From NCBI GenBank assembly GCA_964605155.1, contig CAZSAK010000009.1, positions 25,876 to 89,875 on the forward strand: 64,000 nucleotides of DNA, written 5' to 3'. The position numbers and the translations under genes are program-made. Every line of letters begins with the position of its first letter. Within the stretch, counting starts at the first letter, position 1. Below are positions 41,576-51,301 of the stretch, one piece after another. The stretch is from CAZSAK01 sp964605155 (GTDB lineage Bacteria > Pseudomonadota > Gammaproteobacteria > SZUA-140). The notes beneath the pieces are model-generated. The model ran no database searches. It was given only the letters and a program-made list of their open reading frames with translations, and was not told the DNA's origin.

Positions 41576-42337
41576 TCAGCCGCGTAACTTGTAACCCCGT
41601 TTCAACATGAATATTGTCAGCATCGAAAGCAACATCAATGCAAATGCCGTTACAATGATGCTGACGGCAGGATTTATATCGGATACCCCGAAAAAACCAT
41701 AACGAAAACCATCTATCATGTAAAAAAACGGATTAAAGTGTGATAGGTTCTGCCAGAAATCCGGTAGTGAGTGAATCGAATAGAAGACACCGCTCAGGAA
41801 CGACAATGGTAGTATGACGAAATTCTGGAATCCCGCGAGTTGATCGAATTTTTCCGCCCACATGCCCGCTATCATACCGAGAGTACCTAATACCGCACTG
41901 CTCAGCAGGGCAAACAGCAGCAGAACGGCGATATTGTATACCGGCAAGGAAACAAACGATACAGCGACAATAAACACCCCAGTCCCGACCATCAACCCCC
42001 GGACAATGGACGCCGAGACAAATGCCAGATAAACCTCAATATAGGATAAAGGCGCCAGCAACATAAACACGATGTTACCGCTGACTTTCGATTGTATGAT
42101 ACTGGAAGAACTATTGGCAAATGCGTTCTGGATGATACTCATCATGACCAGCCCCGGAACCAGAAACGATGTATAACTGATATCATCGTAGACAGTTATC
42201 CGGTCTTCCAGCACATGGGAAAAGACGAGGAAATAAAGCAGAGTAGTAATAACAGGCGCCACGATTGTCTGCAACGCCACCTTGTAGAAACGCAACGATT
42301 CCTTGTAAAACAGCGTATAAAAACCGCGGCCGTTCAT
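41576..42337 (-). CDS. ABC-2 type transporter permease
   Basis: A 253-residue inner-membrane protein with six helices in the ABC-2 pattern (YfiR/YadH/NodJ family). Signature stretches are SYTSFLVPGLVMMSIIQNAFANSSSSIIQSKVSGNIVFMLLAPLSYIEVYLA and LPLSFLSGVFYSIHSLPDFWQNLSHFNPFFYMIDGFRYGFFG. It overlaps the ATPase gene by ATGA, so the two form one half-size exporter. The exported molecule is unknown; E. coli YadGH and Nod factor exporters NodIJ are the closest architectures. Confidence 0.92.
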   Translation of the reverse strand: MNGRGFYTLFYKESLRFYKVALQTIVAPVITTLLYFLVFSHVLEDRITVYDDISYTSFLVPGLVMMSIIQNAFANSSSSIIQSKVSGNIVFMLLAPLSYIEVYLAFVSASIVRGLMVGTGVFIVAVSFVSLPVYNIAVLLLFALLSSAVLGTLGMIAGMWAEKFDQLAGFQNFVILPLSFLSGVFYSIHSLPDFWQNLSHFNPFFYMIDGFRYGFFGVSDINPAVSIIVTAFALMLLSMLTIFMLKRGYKLRG

Positions 42338-43257
42338 GTTGTGCCTTTGTATGTAATTTCCATAAATACATCTTCCAGATCGGCGCGAGTCGTCTGCATG
42401 TCGGCAATATCGATTCCGGCTTTGCGCAAACTCTCCAGTATATCGGTTATCGAATCAACATTTTTTTGTATTTCGATCTCGATGTAATGTGACTCGACGT
42501 TCCTGACCTTATCCCTGATTTCAGGAGGTATAATAGTAACAGGTTGTACAGTATATATGCTTACCAGTATCGTGCGGCAGATCTCGCTGTTCAACAGCCC
42601 CTGTTTGGTGTCAAGAGCGACAACCTTGCCGTGATTCAAGATGGCTATGCGGTCACACAATTGTTCGGCTTCCTCCAGGTAATGGGTGGTCAGCACTATG
42701 GTGTGCCCTTCCCTGTGTAAACCACGGATAAACGTCCATAGCAAGTTGCGTAACTCGACATCAACACCGGCAGTGGGTTCGTCAAGTACGACAACCGCGG
42801 GTTTATGAACAAGTGCCTGGGCGATCAATACCCGGCGTTTCATTCCACCTGACAGTGCACGCATATTCGTATCGGCCTTGTCCGATAATTTCAGGGCATG
42901 CATCAATTCGTCAATCCAGTCATTGTTTTCCTGGCCCAGCCCGAAATACCCGGATTGAATACGCAGCACCTCGCGCACGGTAAAGAAAGCATCAAAGACC
43001 AGTTCCTGAGGGACTATACCTAGGCATTTTCTTGCGTTCCTGTAATCATTGACAACATCATGTCCCAATACCTTGACACTACCCATGGTCGCGCGAGTCA
43101 ACCCCGCAATGATATTAATCAAGGTAGACTTGCCCGCGCCGTTCGGTCCCAGCAAACCAAAAAACTCACCTTCCCGTATGACAAGATCGATCCCTTTAAG
43201 GGCGTGTAGATCGCCATACTGTTTGGAAACCCCCGCTATTTCAATCGCCATGGTCAT
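42334..43257 (-). CDS. ABC transporter ATP-binding protein (YadG/NodI-like)
   Basis: A 307-residue ATPase. Walker A is GLLGPNGAGKST (about 34-45), the Q-loop is GIVPQEL, the signature LSGGMKRRVLIAQAL, Walker B VVVLDEPTAGVD, and the switch histidine is in LTTHYLEEAEQ. The C-terminal 70 residues are an accessory domain common to drug and lipo-oligosaccharide exporters. A second ATG two codons in (43251) is equally likely as the start. It is divergent from the sugar kinase. Confidence 0.93.
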   Translation of the reverse strand: MTMAIEIAGVSKQYGDLHALKGIDLVIREGEFFGLLGPNGAGKSTLINIIAGLTRATMGSVKVLGHDVVNDYRNARKCLGIVPQELVFDAFFTVREVLRIQSGYFGLGQENNDWIDELMHALKLSDKADTNMRALSGGMKRRVLIAQALVHKPAVVVLDEPTAGVDVELRNLLWTFIRGLHREGHTIVLTTHYLEEAEQLCDRIAILNHGKVVALDTKQGLLNSEICRTILVSIYTVQPVTIIPPEIRDKVRNVESHYIEIEIQKNVDSITDILESLRKAGIDIADMQTTRADLEDVFMEITYKGTT

Positions 43258-43353
43258 TGCTAATCCGGTAAGTCAAGTATCGGTTTGAATAATAAACAGG
43301 ATGAAAAGGTGGTATTCTACATGATGATGATAAAGTATAAATAATTACCCTTC

Positions 43354-44661
43354 ATGTCCGATTCTCATAACAGTATTTATATAGGCATCGATCTTGGCAC
43401 CAGCGGTTGTCGGGCTGTGGCCATCGAGCACAACGGTTCCGTTATTGCATCAGGCTCTGAAGACCTGCCTGAATCCACCGGAGATGAACTGTGTCGCGAA
43501 CAACAACCGCAAGACTGGTGGAAAGCGGTATGTAATGTTTTATCCGCAGTGCTTGCATCTATTGATACACAACGTGTTACGGCCATAGCCATCGACGGTA
43601 CATCCGGTACGCTGTTTCTGGCGGATAATCGGGGTCGGCCATTGGGGCCTGCATTGATGTATAATGATGCCAGAAGCCAATCCGAAGCTGAACAGATCGC
43701 CAGATATGCGCCCGATGAAAGTGCCGCACACGGCCCGACCTCCGGGCTTGCAAAACTGCTTTACCTGCTAAAACAACCCTTCGCAAACAAGGCCGGATAC
43801 ACGCTACACCAGGCCGACTGGATAACCGCTCGTTTATGTGGGAGATATGGCGTGAGCGATGAAAACAATTGCCTGAAACTCGGTTACGACGTCATTCAGC
43901 GGCGATGGCCTGAATGGATGCAGTCACTCGGTATACACTACGAGTTGTTACCCAGGGTATTTGCGCCGGGTACGGTGCTTGGCGATATCGAAAAACCACT
44001 GGCGGATCGGTTCGGTCTTGCGGCCCACACCCGCATTATAGCAGGTACCACCGATGGCGTGGCTGCCTTCCTCGCCACCGGCGCCTCAAGTATTGCCGAC
44101 GCCGTTACTTCACTGGGCTCGACACTCGTACTGAAGGTATTATCGGAACAACCCCTCTTTTCACCACAACACGGGATTTACAGCCATCGCCTTGGCGATC
44201 TATGGCTGGCCGGTGGCGCATCAAACTGCGGCGGCAAGGTACTGTTGCAATATTTCAACCAACATCAACTGGACATGATGACACCGCAACTTTGCCCAGA
44301 CAATCCAACAGGCCTTGACTACTACCCTTTGCCGTCACTGGGTGAAAGATTCCCTTACAATGATCCGGATATGTTGCCGAATCTATCGCCACGTCCAGAA
44401 AACGATGTACTGTTTTTTCAAGGGATCCTGGAAGGTATTACGCGTGTTGAGGCCGATGGCTATCACCTGTTGGCCGACCTGGGCGCGCCGTTTCCATCTT
44501 GTATCAGGACAGTGGGTAAAGGCGCTAAAAACCAGTCTTGGACCAGGATACGCGAGGCAAGGTTGCACGTCCCGCTGTATGAGGCCACTCACGATCAACC
44601 CGCCTATGGCACGGCGATCCTGGCCCGCAATGCCGGCAAGGCCGCACGGATAACGCCATGA
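43354..44661 (+). CDS. FGGY-family carbohydrate kinase
   Basis: A 435-residue sugar kinase with the two-domain actin-like fold. The N-terminal ATP motif is YIGIDLGTSGCRAVAIE; the substrate side has AIDGTSGTLFLAD and YNDARSQSEA; the C-terminal domain has IIAGTTDGVAAFLATGA and LGSTLVLKVLS. It is shorter than xylulokinase (about 480-500) and closer to the D-ribulose kinase type found in cyanobacteria and plant chloroplasts (about 430), so D-ribulose or D-xylulose are the likely substrates. That would tie in with the pentose phosphate enzymes elsewhere in the window. Its stop overlaps the next gene (ATGA). Confidence 0.87.
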   Translation: MSDSHNSIYIGIDLGTSGCRAVAIEHNGSVIASGSEDLPESTGDELCREQQPQDWWKAVCNVLSAVLASIDTQRVTAIAIDGTSGTLFLADNRGRPLGPALMYNDARSQSEAEQIARYAPDESAAHGPTSGLAKLLYLLKQPFANKAGYTLHQADWITARLCGRYGVSDENNCLKLGYDVIQRRWPEWMQSLGIHYELLPRVFAPGTVLGDIEKPLADRFGLAAHTRIIAGTTDGVAAFLATGASSIADAVTSLGSTLVLKVLSEQPLFSPQHGIYSHRLGDLWLAGGASNCGGKVLLQYFNQHQLDMMTPQLCPDNPTGLDYYPLPSLGERFPYNDPDMLPNLSPRPENDVLFFQGILEGITRVEADGYHLLADLGAPFPSCIRTVGKGAKNQSWTRIREARLHVPLYEATHDQPAYGTAILARNAGKAARITP

Positions 44662-45395
44662 TCCGTCAATCCGCCAATGGAATGATATATGTGCTGAGAG
44701 GCCTGCAGCTGTTATTGAAGCCGGGTATACGCGTGTTTGTCGTATTGCCCTTGCTGGTGAATTTTGTCCTGTTTGGCCTGTCTATATGGCTGGGCATCGA
44801 GTACTTCAATGATATTATGAATGAGTACATACCAAAATTGCCGCAGGTCCTGCAATGGCTGGAATGGCTTATATGGCCGTTGTTCATCGTGAGCTTCCTG
44901 TTAATCGGCTTTTACTGCAGTCTGTTGATTGCCAACCTTGTCGCAGCGCCCTTCAACGGCATGCTGGCCGAGGCCGTCGAGAAGCATTTGTCACAAGCCG
45001 ATTCCGTTCCTGATGTGAGCTGGCTCGAAGGTATCAGGCAAATCGTGCCCGCCCTGGTTAATGAAGTACGCAAAGCAGGATATTTCCTGCTAAGAGCGAT
45101 ACCATTATTGTTGTTGTTTATCATACCCGGCATCAATATCATCGCTCCATTGTTGTGGTTCATCTTCAGCGCCTGGCTGCTGGCTTTGGAATATATGGAT
45201 TTTCCCATGGCAAACCACGGTGTACTGTTCGATGACTTGCGGACAAAACTCAAGGAAAAGAGATTTCTTGCCATCAGTTTCGGTTGCACTGTAATGTTAC
45301 TGATGATAGTTCCCGGGATTAATTTTTTCGTCATGCCCGTCGCGGTTGCAGGCGCTACGGTCATGTATGTTCAGGAATGGAAAAAGCCTGATTAA
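44658..45395 (+). CDS. EI24/CysZ-like membrane protein
   Basis: A 245-residue membrane protein of the EI24 domain family (PF07264), which includes the sulfate transporter CysZ. Four to six hydrophobic stretches are visible, among them FVVLPLLVNFVLFGLSIWLG, LIANLVAAPFNGMLAEAVE (the conserved amphipathic hairpin) and LFIIPGINIIAPLLWFIFSAWLLALEYMDFPMANHG. The last is the family signature. Sulfate transport is not certain, because many homologues have other roles. It is coupled to the sugar kinase by ATGA and followed 18 bp later by uppP. Confidence 0.88.
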   Translation: MIRQSANGMIYVLRGLQLLLKPGIRVFVVLPLLVNFVLFGLSIWLGIEYFNDIMNEYIPKLPQVLQWLEWLIWPLFIVSFLLIGFYCSLLIANLVAAPFNGMLAEAVEKHLSQADSVPDVSWLEGIRQIVPALVNEVRKAGYFLLRAIPLLLLFIIPGINIIAPLLWFIFSAWLLALEYMDFPMANHGVLFDDLRTKLKEKRFLAISFGCTVMLLMIVPGINFFVMPVAVAGATVMYVQEWKKPD

Positions 45396-45413
45396 ACGAC
45401 TCGCAAAGACATT

Positions 45414-46208
45414 ATGCATCTCTGGCATCAGCTGATACTGGCAATCGTACAGGGGCTCACCGAATTCCTGCCGATTTCGAGTTCAGCCCATCTTATTCTG
45501 TTACCCAAACTCGCGGGATGGGTGGATCAAGGGCTGGCATTCGACGTCGCCCTTCACGTGGGGACACTGAGCGCGGTAATCATCTACTTCCGTCATGAAT
45601 TAAGGGTTATGGCATATGACTGGACACAGTCGGTATTACGGCGCAGGCATACGGCCGAGAGCCGCCTTGCGTGGGGTGTATTGATCGGCACCATACCCGT
45701 GGGACTGTGCGGATTATTATTCAAGGATATTGTGGAAACCTCTTTACGTTCCTCCACCGTGATTGCCATTGCAACGATCGGATTCGGGCTGTTACTCTGG
45801 TGGGCAGATCACCGTGGCACCCTCAAACGTGATGAACACAGCCTGTCACTCAAGGACATCCTGATTATCGGTATTGCCCAGGCGCTCGCATTGATACCGG
45901 GCACGTCACGCTCGGGCATTACCATTACCGCCGGACTGATGCTCGGTCTTACCCGTCCAGCATCCGCACGTTTTTCCTTCCTGTTGTCCATTCCAGTTAT
46001 CATACTGGCCGGACTTCTGGAGACTGTCAGCCTGATTGAATCCGATACCATAGTCGAATGGGATGCCATGTTAACCGGCGCTATAGTCTCCGGTATCAGC
46101 GCCTATTTATGTATCCATTTTTTTATCAAGTTGCTTGACAGAATCGGCATGTTGCCGTTTGTAATCTATCGCGTGTTTCTGGGTTGCCTGTTGTTAGCGG
46201 TATTCTGA
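45414..46208 (+). CDS. uppP: Undecaprenyl-diphosphate phosphatase (BacA type)
   Basis: A 264-residue inner-membrane enzyme that recycles undecaprenyl diphosphate to the monophosphate lipid carrier for peptidoglycan; overproduction gives bacitracin resistance. The two inverted catalytic motifs are present: GLTEFLPISSSAHL (about 14-27, with catalytic Glu and Ser) and LIPGTSRSGITITAGLMLGL (about 160-179, with the essential Arg). Length is standard. It is the third gene of a probable operon and ends 1 bp before the convergent aminotransferase gene. Confidence 0.96.
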   Translation: MHLWHQLILAIVQGLTEFLPISSSAHLILLPKLAGWVDQGLAFDVALHVGTLSAVIIYFRHELRVMAYDWTQSVLRRRHTAESRLAWGVLIGTIPVGLCGLLFKDIVETSLRSSTVIAIATIGFGLLLWWADHRGTLKRDEHSLSLKDILIIGIAQALALIPGTSRSGITITAGLMLGLTRPASARFSFLLSIPVIILAGLLETVSLIESDTIVEWDAMLTGAIVSGISAYLCIHFFIKLLDRIGMLPFVIYRVFLGCLLLAVF

Positions 46209-46209
46209 C

Positions 46210-47391
46210 TCAGTGATCTCTGATGTATTGCTTGAGGCGCTCTACCCCTGTTTGTAGTATTTCCAGTGAGGTTGTATAGGCGAAGCGTACATGCTGATCT
46301 GCCAGGTGAGTACCGAAATCGCGCCCCGGGGTGAGTGCGACACCGGCCTTTTCCAGCACATCGAGACTGAATGCATAACTGTCATTGGTGAAGCGTGTAC
46401 AACCTGCGTAAAGATAAAAGGCACCCTGCGGGGTCACCGGGATATCAAAACCCAGCGATCTCAATTCCGGCAACAGGTAATCCCGCCTGCGCATAAATTC
46501 CTGCCGCCGTTGTTCGAGCATTTGAATTGTCACGGGTGAAAAAGCCTCCATAGCTGCATGTTGAGCCAATGTGGGGGCGGCAAGGAAAATATTCTGCGCA
46601 AGTCTGTCAATAACATTGACATAGGGCTCGGGCGCCACTATCCAGCCGATGCGCCATCCCGTCATTCCGAAATATTTCGAAAAGCTGTTGATGACGAATA
46701 CGTTCTCCGAATACTCCAGAACACTCGTTGTATCCCCCCGGTATACAAGGCCGTGATAGATTTCATCAACGATAAGGTATCCCCCGTTCTGATGGACGCA
46801 GTCAATGATATCCCGTAGTTCATTTTTGCTTACCAGCGTTCCCGTGGGATTGGAAGGCGATGCCAGCAATACCGCCTTTGTATGTTGCGTCCAATGAGTT
46901 TCAATTTGAGATGCGGTTAACTGATAAGCGGTCGATGCGTCAACGGGTACGCTGATAGCCTCACCACCGAACATACGCACAAAGTGGCGGTTACACGGAT
47001 AGCCGGGGTCAGCCATCAAGACGCCATCCTGCGGGTTGATCAATATTCCCAGTACCAGTGCGAGCGCGCCCGATGCCCCGGGTGTTACAATAATACGGGA
47101 AGGGTTCACCTCGAGATCATACTTTTCCTGATAGAACTTCGCGATTCTTGCCCGTAACTCCGACAGACCCAGCGTGGGCGTATAATGCGTGTAACCTGAC
47201 TCAAGGGCATGGATGCCTGCATCGATGATCGTTTTCGGCGTCACGAAATCCGGTTCCCCGATTTCCATATGAACAATCGATCTTCCCTGCGACTCCATTT
47301 CACGGGCACGCGCCAGTATATCCATTACATAGAATGGCTCGATGGACTGCATCCTGTCGGCGATACGCGGGGACTGGCTGTTATTTTTCAT
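46210..47391 (-). CDS. PLP-dependent class I aminotransferase
   Basis: A 393-residue fold-type I aminotransferase. Conserved features in order: MEIGEPDFVTP (substrate binding), YTPTLGLSELR, PGASGALALVLG (phosphate loop), ASPSNPTGT (PLP ring), DEIYHGLVY (pyridine N), the Schiff-base lysine in NSFSKYFGMTGWRIGW, and the substrate-carboxylate arginine in VRFAYTTS. Subfamily I-gamma/AspC-like enzymes act on aspartate, alanine or aromatic amino acids; I cannot decide which. It overlaps the end of the upstream HAD gene by 11 bp. Confidence 0.93.
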   Translation of the reverse strand: MKNNSQSPRIADRMQSIEPFYVMDILARAREMESQGRSIVHMEIGEPDFVTPKTIIDAGIHALESGYTHYTPTLGLSELRARIAKFYQEKYDLEVNPSRIIVTPGASGALALVLGILINPQDGVLMADPGYPCNRHFVRMFGGEAISVPVDASTAYQLTASQIETHWTQHTKAVLLASPSNPTGTLVSKNELRDIIDCVHQNGGYLIVDEIYHGLVYRGDTTSVLEYSENVFVINSFSKYFGMTGWRIGWIVAPEPYVNVIDRLAQNIFLAAPTLAQHAAMEAFSPVTIQMLEQRRQEFMRRRDYLLPELRSLGFDIPVTPQGAFYLYAGCTRFTNDSYAFSLDVLEKAGVALTPGRDFGTHLADQHVRFAYTTSLEILQTGVERLKQYIRDH

Positions 47392-48181
47392 ATTCCTGTC
47401 CGAGACGGTGGAGTTTACTCAGCAAATCCACGGTGACATAGCCGTTTCGCACGGAAAACGATCCGGCCGCCCTGCCTCCCAATATCTCAAACGGGCAGTC
47501 GGGTTCTCCGAGATCACTCAGTACCAGTAACGCCTCTGAATAATCACCGTTACGTGTATAGTCGTTTACCGTGACGACCGTCGGGATTGCAGCCTGATGA
47601 GTTGCGCTCAAGCCATTCTCGGAGTCCTCGAATGCGAGTGTCTGCGACCCCTCAAGGTCCATTTGCTCCAACACGTAATCATAAACGGCCGGAGAAGGTT
47701 TCTTGTCAGGTACCTCATCGGCGGTTGCGATAACCTCGAACCAGGAAGGAGCTTCCGGATGCAATGTGTTTTCCAGCAAGGCGATGACATTCACACGGCT
47801 GGTAGTCGTTGCGATGGCCAGACGCAGGTCAGAATCAAGCGCCTCGGTCAGTAAGCGTTTTATCCCGGGACGCAATGAGATCATGCCTTGTTGCAGCATT
47901 TCACTATACAGCTGATTTTTTGCCCCATGAAGGTTGACGATCAGCGAATCGGCATGATCCCGTTCGTAATTGTGATCGCGCTCCGCCAGATACCGGTGCA
48001 TACGTTCCTTACCGCCGGAAATCCTGAGTAAATCACCGTACAAATCCACGCCCCAATGCCAGTCCAGGCCGGCATCGGCAAACGCCTGATTAAATGCCAC
48101 ACGGTGTCCGTCACGCTCGGTATCGGCAAGGGTACCGTCGACATCAAAGATCAAGGCCTTCAGGTTTGAGTTGTTATTCAC
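47381..48181 (-). CDS. HAD-IA family phosphatase (CbbY/Gph-like)
   Basis: A 266-residue haloacid-dehalogenase-fold phosphatase with a helical cap (about 20-95). Motif I is IFDVDGTLADTE (nucleophile Asp), motif II IATTTS, motif III has Lys in PDKKPSP, and motif IV is AFEDSENGL. The cap sequence (GGKERMHRYL) resembles CbbY, which removes the inhibitor xylulose-1,5-bisphosphate in autotrophs. No other Calvin-cycle genes are in the window, so other sugar phosphates are possible. The start is GTG. It shares an 11-bp overlap with the aminotransferase gene. Confidence 0.85.
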   Translation of the reverse strand: MNNNSNLKALIFDVDGTLADTERDGHRVAFNQAFADAGLDWHWGVDLYGDLLRISGGKERMHRYLAERDHNYERDHADSLIVNLHGAKNQLYSEMLQQGMISLRPGIKRLLTEALDSDLRLAIATTTSRVNVIALLENTLHPEAPSWFEVIATADEVPDKKPSPAVYDYVLEQMDLEGSQTLAFEDSENGLSATHQAAIPTVVTVNDYTRNGDYSEALLVLSDLGEPDCPFEILGGRAAGSFSVRNGYVTVDLLSKLHRLGQEYEK

Positions 48182-48429
48182 CGTAATTTATCCACATAAA
48201 CAATAGTTTATTTGCCCCATCAGCAGTTTGCCAGCATAAGCCGTTTTTTCAATCATTTTGTAACACATCGGGGTTATCATCCTACCCTATCAATAATTTT
48301 TATCGTTTTACACACGGCTGCGCTCAGACAGTGTCACCTATGTTCCTGATCATGGTATTTATTGTGTATTCATCCCCTTTCTGATATAAATACCCGTTTA
48401 TTTTTTCTGTGCATGTAGGAGTAGTTAAG

Positions 48430-49035
48430 ATGCCTGTTTCGAAAAAGAAACCAGCACAAAAGAAAAAGACCGTGGCCAAAAAGTCCGCGCCTAAAAAAAC
48501 GGCCAAGAAAAAGTCCGTAGCCAAAAAGACTGCGCCCAAGGCCGCCGCCAGGAAAAAGTCCACGCCTGTAAAGACCACCGCCAAAAAGGCCGCCAGCAAA
48601 AGGACCATAACAACCACCGTAACGGCCCTTGAAGGCTTCACCCCCTATAAAGAAAAATCGGGTGAGCACTATATGAACAAAAACCAGATGGCTCACTTTC
48701 GTAATCTGCTCGAGTCCTGGAAACGGGATTTGATGGAAGAGGTGGATAGAACGGTACATCACATGCAAGACGATGCCGCCAATTTCCCCGACCCAAATGA
48801 TCGTGCCACCCAGGAATCCGAATTCGCGCTTGAATTAAGAACCCGGGATAGAGAGCGGAAACTGATCAAAAAAATCGACGAGTCGATTGAAAACCTCGAT
48901 AATGAGGAATACGGCTACTGTGAAGTGTGCGGTGTCGAAATCGGTATCCGGCGTCTGGAAGCACGTCCAACTGCAACGTTGTGTATCGATTGCAAAACGC
49001 TGGACGAGATCCGCGAAAAGCAGATGCGGGGCTAG
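48430..49035 (+). CDS. dksA: DksA-type RNA polymerase-binding factor with a lysine/alanine-rich N-terminal tail
   Basis: A 201-residue protein. The last 130 residues are a full DksA: coiled coil with the tip residues DDAANFPDPNDRAT (Asp114, Asp115, Ala117), and a four-cysteine zinc finger (Cys164, 167, 185, 188). It binds the polymerase secondary channel and works with (p)ppGpp. Ahead of it is a 58-residue tail rich in Lys and Ala, repeating KK-x-AKK and resembling histone H1 or AlgP. E. coli DksA is 151 residues without this tail. I chose ATG 48430, with AGGAG eight bases upstream, over an in-frame ATG at 48409. Confidence 0.93.
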   Translation: MPVSKKKPAQKKKTVAKKSAPKKTAKKKSVAKKTAPKAAARKKSTPVKTTAKKAASKRTITTTVTALEGFTPYKEKSGEHYMNKNQMAHFRNLLESWKRDLMEEVDRTVHHMQDDAANFPDPNDRATQESEFALELRTRDRERKLIKKIDESIENLDNEEYGYCEVCGVEIGIRRLEARPTATLCIDCKTLDEIREKQMRG

Positions 49036-49186
49036 ATAAAGCATCCACTCTGTTACTGCTTCTGCAGTCCGTTATATCGCGCATATATCACAACCTGCTT
49101 TACACGATTCCGAGTTGCCAACATAATTGAGGACAGCCCTGTCAAATAGCAATAACTAATCACGATCCATTCCATCAGAGGCAAGA

Positions 49187-51154
49187 ATGACTATAAAAGA
49201 TATTGATTCTGTCCTGCACGAAGAACGACTTTTTCAACCACCCGCCGCATTCACATCCAGGGCCGGGCTTGATTCCCCTGCAAAACTCAAGGACTTGTAT
49301 GACCGTGCCCATGAAGATAATGAACAATTCTGGGCATCACTGGCACGCACGGAACTTGAGTGGCAGCAACCGTTTGAATCGATACTCGACAGCAGTAATG
49401 CTCCGCACTTTCGCTGGTTCAGCGATGGTACGCTGAACGTCTCTTACAACTGCATCGATCGTCACCTGCCCGAAAGGGCAAACAAGACAGCCATCATATT
49501 TGAAGGCGAACAAGGCGACGTGCGCCTGATGACCTATGCAGAACTGCATAAAGAGGTCTGTCGTTTTGCAAATGCCCTGATAAGCCTGGGCATCAAAACG
49601 GGCGACAGGGTTGTCATCTACATGCCCATGGTGCCAGAGGCGGTGATTGCGATGCAGGCCTGCGCCAGAATCGGTGCGATTCATTCCGTAGTATTCGGCG
49701 GATTTTCGGCAGAATCCCTCAAGGATCGCATCCTTGATGCAGGCGCCAGGATGGTCATCACCGCAGACGGCGCGCATCGCGGCGGCAAGATTATCGAGCT
49801 GAAAAAAGCGGTAGACAATGCGCTCGGCAGCGTCCGGACGCCGGTCGAAAAGGTCATTGTGCTGAAGCGGACGGATCACGAGGTAGCGATAAACGCCGAG
49901 CGGGATATCTGGTGGCATGATGCCGTCAAGGGCCACGATGACGTATGTGATCCAGTGTGGGTCGATGCAGAACATCCCTTGTTTCTTCTGTATACATCCG
50001 GATCAACAGGCAAACCCAAGGGCATACAACATTCCAGTGGTGGCTACCTGCTCGGTGCAATCATGACACTCAAGTGGGTGTTTGATATCCACGATGACGA
50101 TACATTCTGGTGTACGGCCGACGTCGGCTGGATTACCGGACATACCTATGTCACCTACGGCCCGCTGGCTGTCGGTGGAACCATCATGATGTATGAAGGA
50201 GCGCCCACGGTACCCGATGCGGGTCGTTTCTGGAGCATCTGTGAACGGCACAAGATAACGATATTCTATACCGCGCCCACCGCCATAAGGGCCCTGATGA
50301 AATACGGTGATGATATCCCGGCCAAATATGACCTTTCTTCAATCCGGCTTCTCGGGACTGTCGGCGAACCCATTAATCCGGAGGCATGGATGTGGTATCA
50401 CCGTGTCATCGGCAATGAAAGCTGTCCTATCGTCGATACATGGTGGCAAACCGAAACCGGTTCTATCATGATCTCTCCCGTGCCGGGTGTTATTGCAACA
50501 AAACCGGGGTCCTGCACGATACCCCTGCCCGGGATTGATGCTGATGTCGTCGACACCAAGGGAATCCCCATAATGACACCTGACAAGGGCGGTTTCCTGG
50601 TCATTAAAAAACCCTGGCCCTCGATGCTACGCACTGTATGGCGTGATGACCAGCGATATATCGATACCTACTGGAGCAAGTTCGATAACAGGTATTATGT
50701 CGCTGGCGACAGCGCACGGCGGGACAAGGACGGTTATTTCTGGATCATGGGCCGGATCGATGATGTGCTGAATGTGGCAGGACACCGCCTGGGTACCATG
50801 GAGATCGAATCCGCACTGGTTGCACATCCCAAGGTTGCGGAGGCCGCCGTTGTCGGCAAACCTGATGAGATCAAAGGAGAATCCATTTTTGCTTACGTGG
50901 TACTGAAGGGTGAACGGCCGCCCAACGGGGAAGATGCGAAACTTACTGAAGAACTGTGCGAATGGGTGGCCGAACAAATCGGACCAATAGCAAAACCCTC
51001 GGATATCCGCTATGCGGACAATCTCCCCAAGACCCGTTCGGGCAAGATCATGCGACGGCTGTTAAGAACTATCGCAAAGGGCGAACAGATTACCCAGGAT
51101 ACATCAACACTGGAAAACGAATCGATCCTGATGCAACTACAGGGAAGGGCATGA
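49187..51154 (+). CDS. acs: Acetyl-CoA synthetase
   Basis: A 655-residue AMP-forming enzyme that activates acetate. The P-loop LLYTSGSTGKPKG (about 265-277), the A5 motif WWQTETGS, the hinge GDSARRDKDGYFWIMGRIDD and the acetylatable lysine in TRSGKIMRRLLR are all present, and the N-terminal ACS domain begins at about residue 30. Length matches E. coli Acs (652). The monocistronic position after dksA, 150 bp apart, suggests its own promoter. Confidence 0.97.
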   Translation: MTIKDIDSVLHEERLFQPPAAFTSRAGLDSPAKLKDLYDRAHEDNEQFWASLARTELEWQQPFESILDSSNAPHFRWFSDGTLNVSYNCIDRHLPERANKTAIIFEGEQGDVRLMTYAELHKEVCRFANALISLGIKTGDRVVIYMPMVPEAVIAMQACARIGAIHSVVFGGFSAESLKDRILDAGARMVITADGAHRGGKIIELKKAVDNALGSVRTPVEKVIVLKRTDHEVAINAERDIWWHDAVKGHDDVCDPVWVDAEHPLFLLYTSGSTGKPKGIQHSSGGYLLGAIMTLKWVFDIHDDDTFWCTADVGWITGHTYVTYGPLAVGGTIMMYEGAPTVPDAGRFWSICERHKITIFYTAPTAIRALMKYGDDIPAKYDLSSIRLLGTVGEPINPEAWMWYHRVIGNESCPIVDTWWQTETGSIMISPVPGVIATKPGSCTIPLPGIDADVVDTKGIPIMTPDKGGFLVIKKPWPSMLRTVWRDDQRYIDTYWSKFDNRYYVAGDSARRDKDGYFWIMGRIDDVLNVAGHRLGTMEIESALVAHPKVAEAAVVGKPDEIKGESIFAYVVLKGERPPNGEDAKLTEELCEWVAEQIGPIAKPSDIRYADNLPKTRSGKIMRRLLRTIAKGEQITQDTSTLENESILMQLQGRA

Positions 51155-51235
51155 TCAATAGTACAGTCTTCATTTAAATATACTTTTAGAATAGATAAAA
51201 CAATAACATAATTATAATATCTGATGTAATACATT

Positions 51236-51251
51236 ACGCATGATCATGCGT
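51236..51251. promoter_or_regulatory. 16-bp perfect palindrome upstream of the PilZ gene
   Basis: ACGCATGATCATGCGT is a perfect inverted repeat with no spacer, lying 50 bp before the PilZ ATG in an AT-rich promoter-like stretch (51181-51235). It is a likely repressor or activator site; the protein is unknown. Confidence 0.4.
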
Positions 51252-51301
51252 GATATTATGTGTGAATCAGCGAAGACTTAATAAGAATGGGGGGTATTGA
51301 T

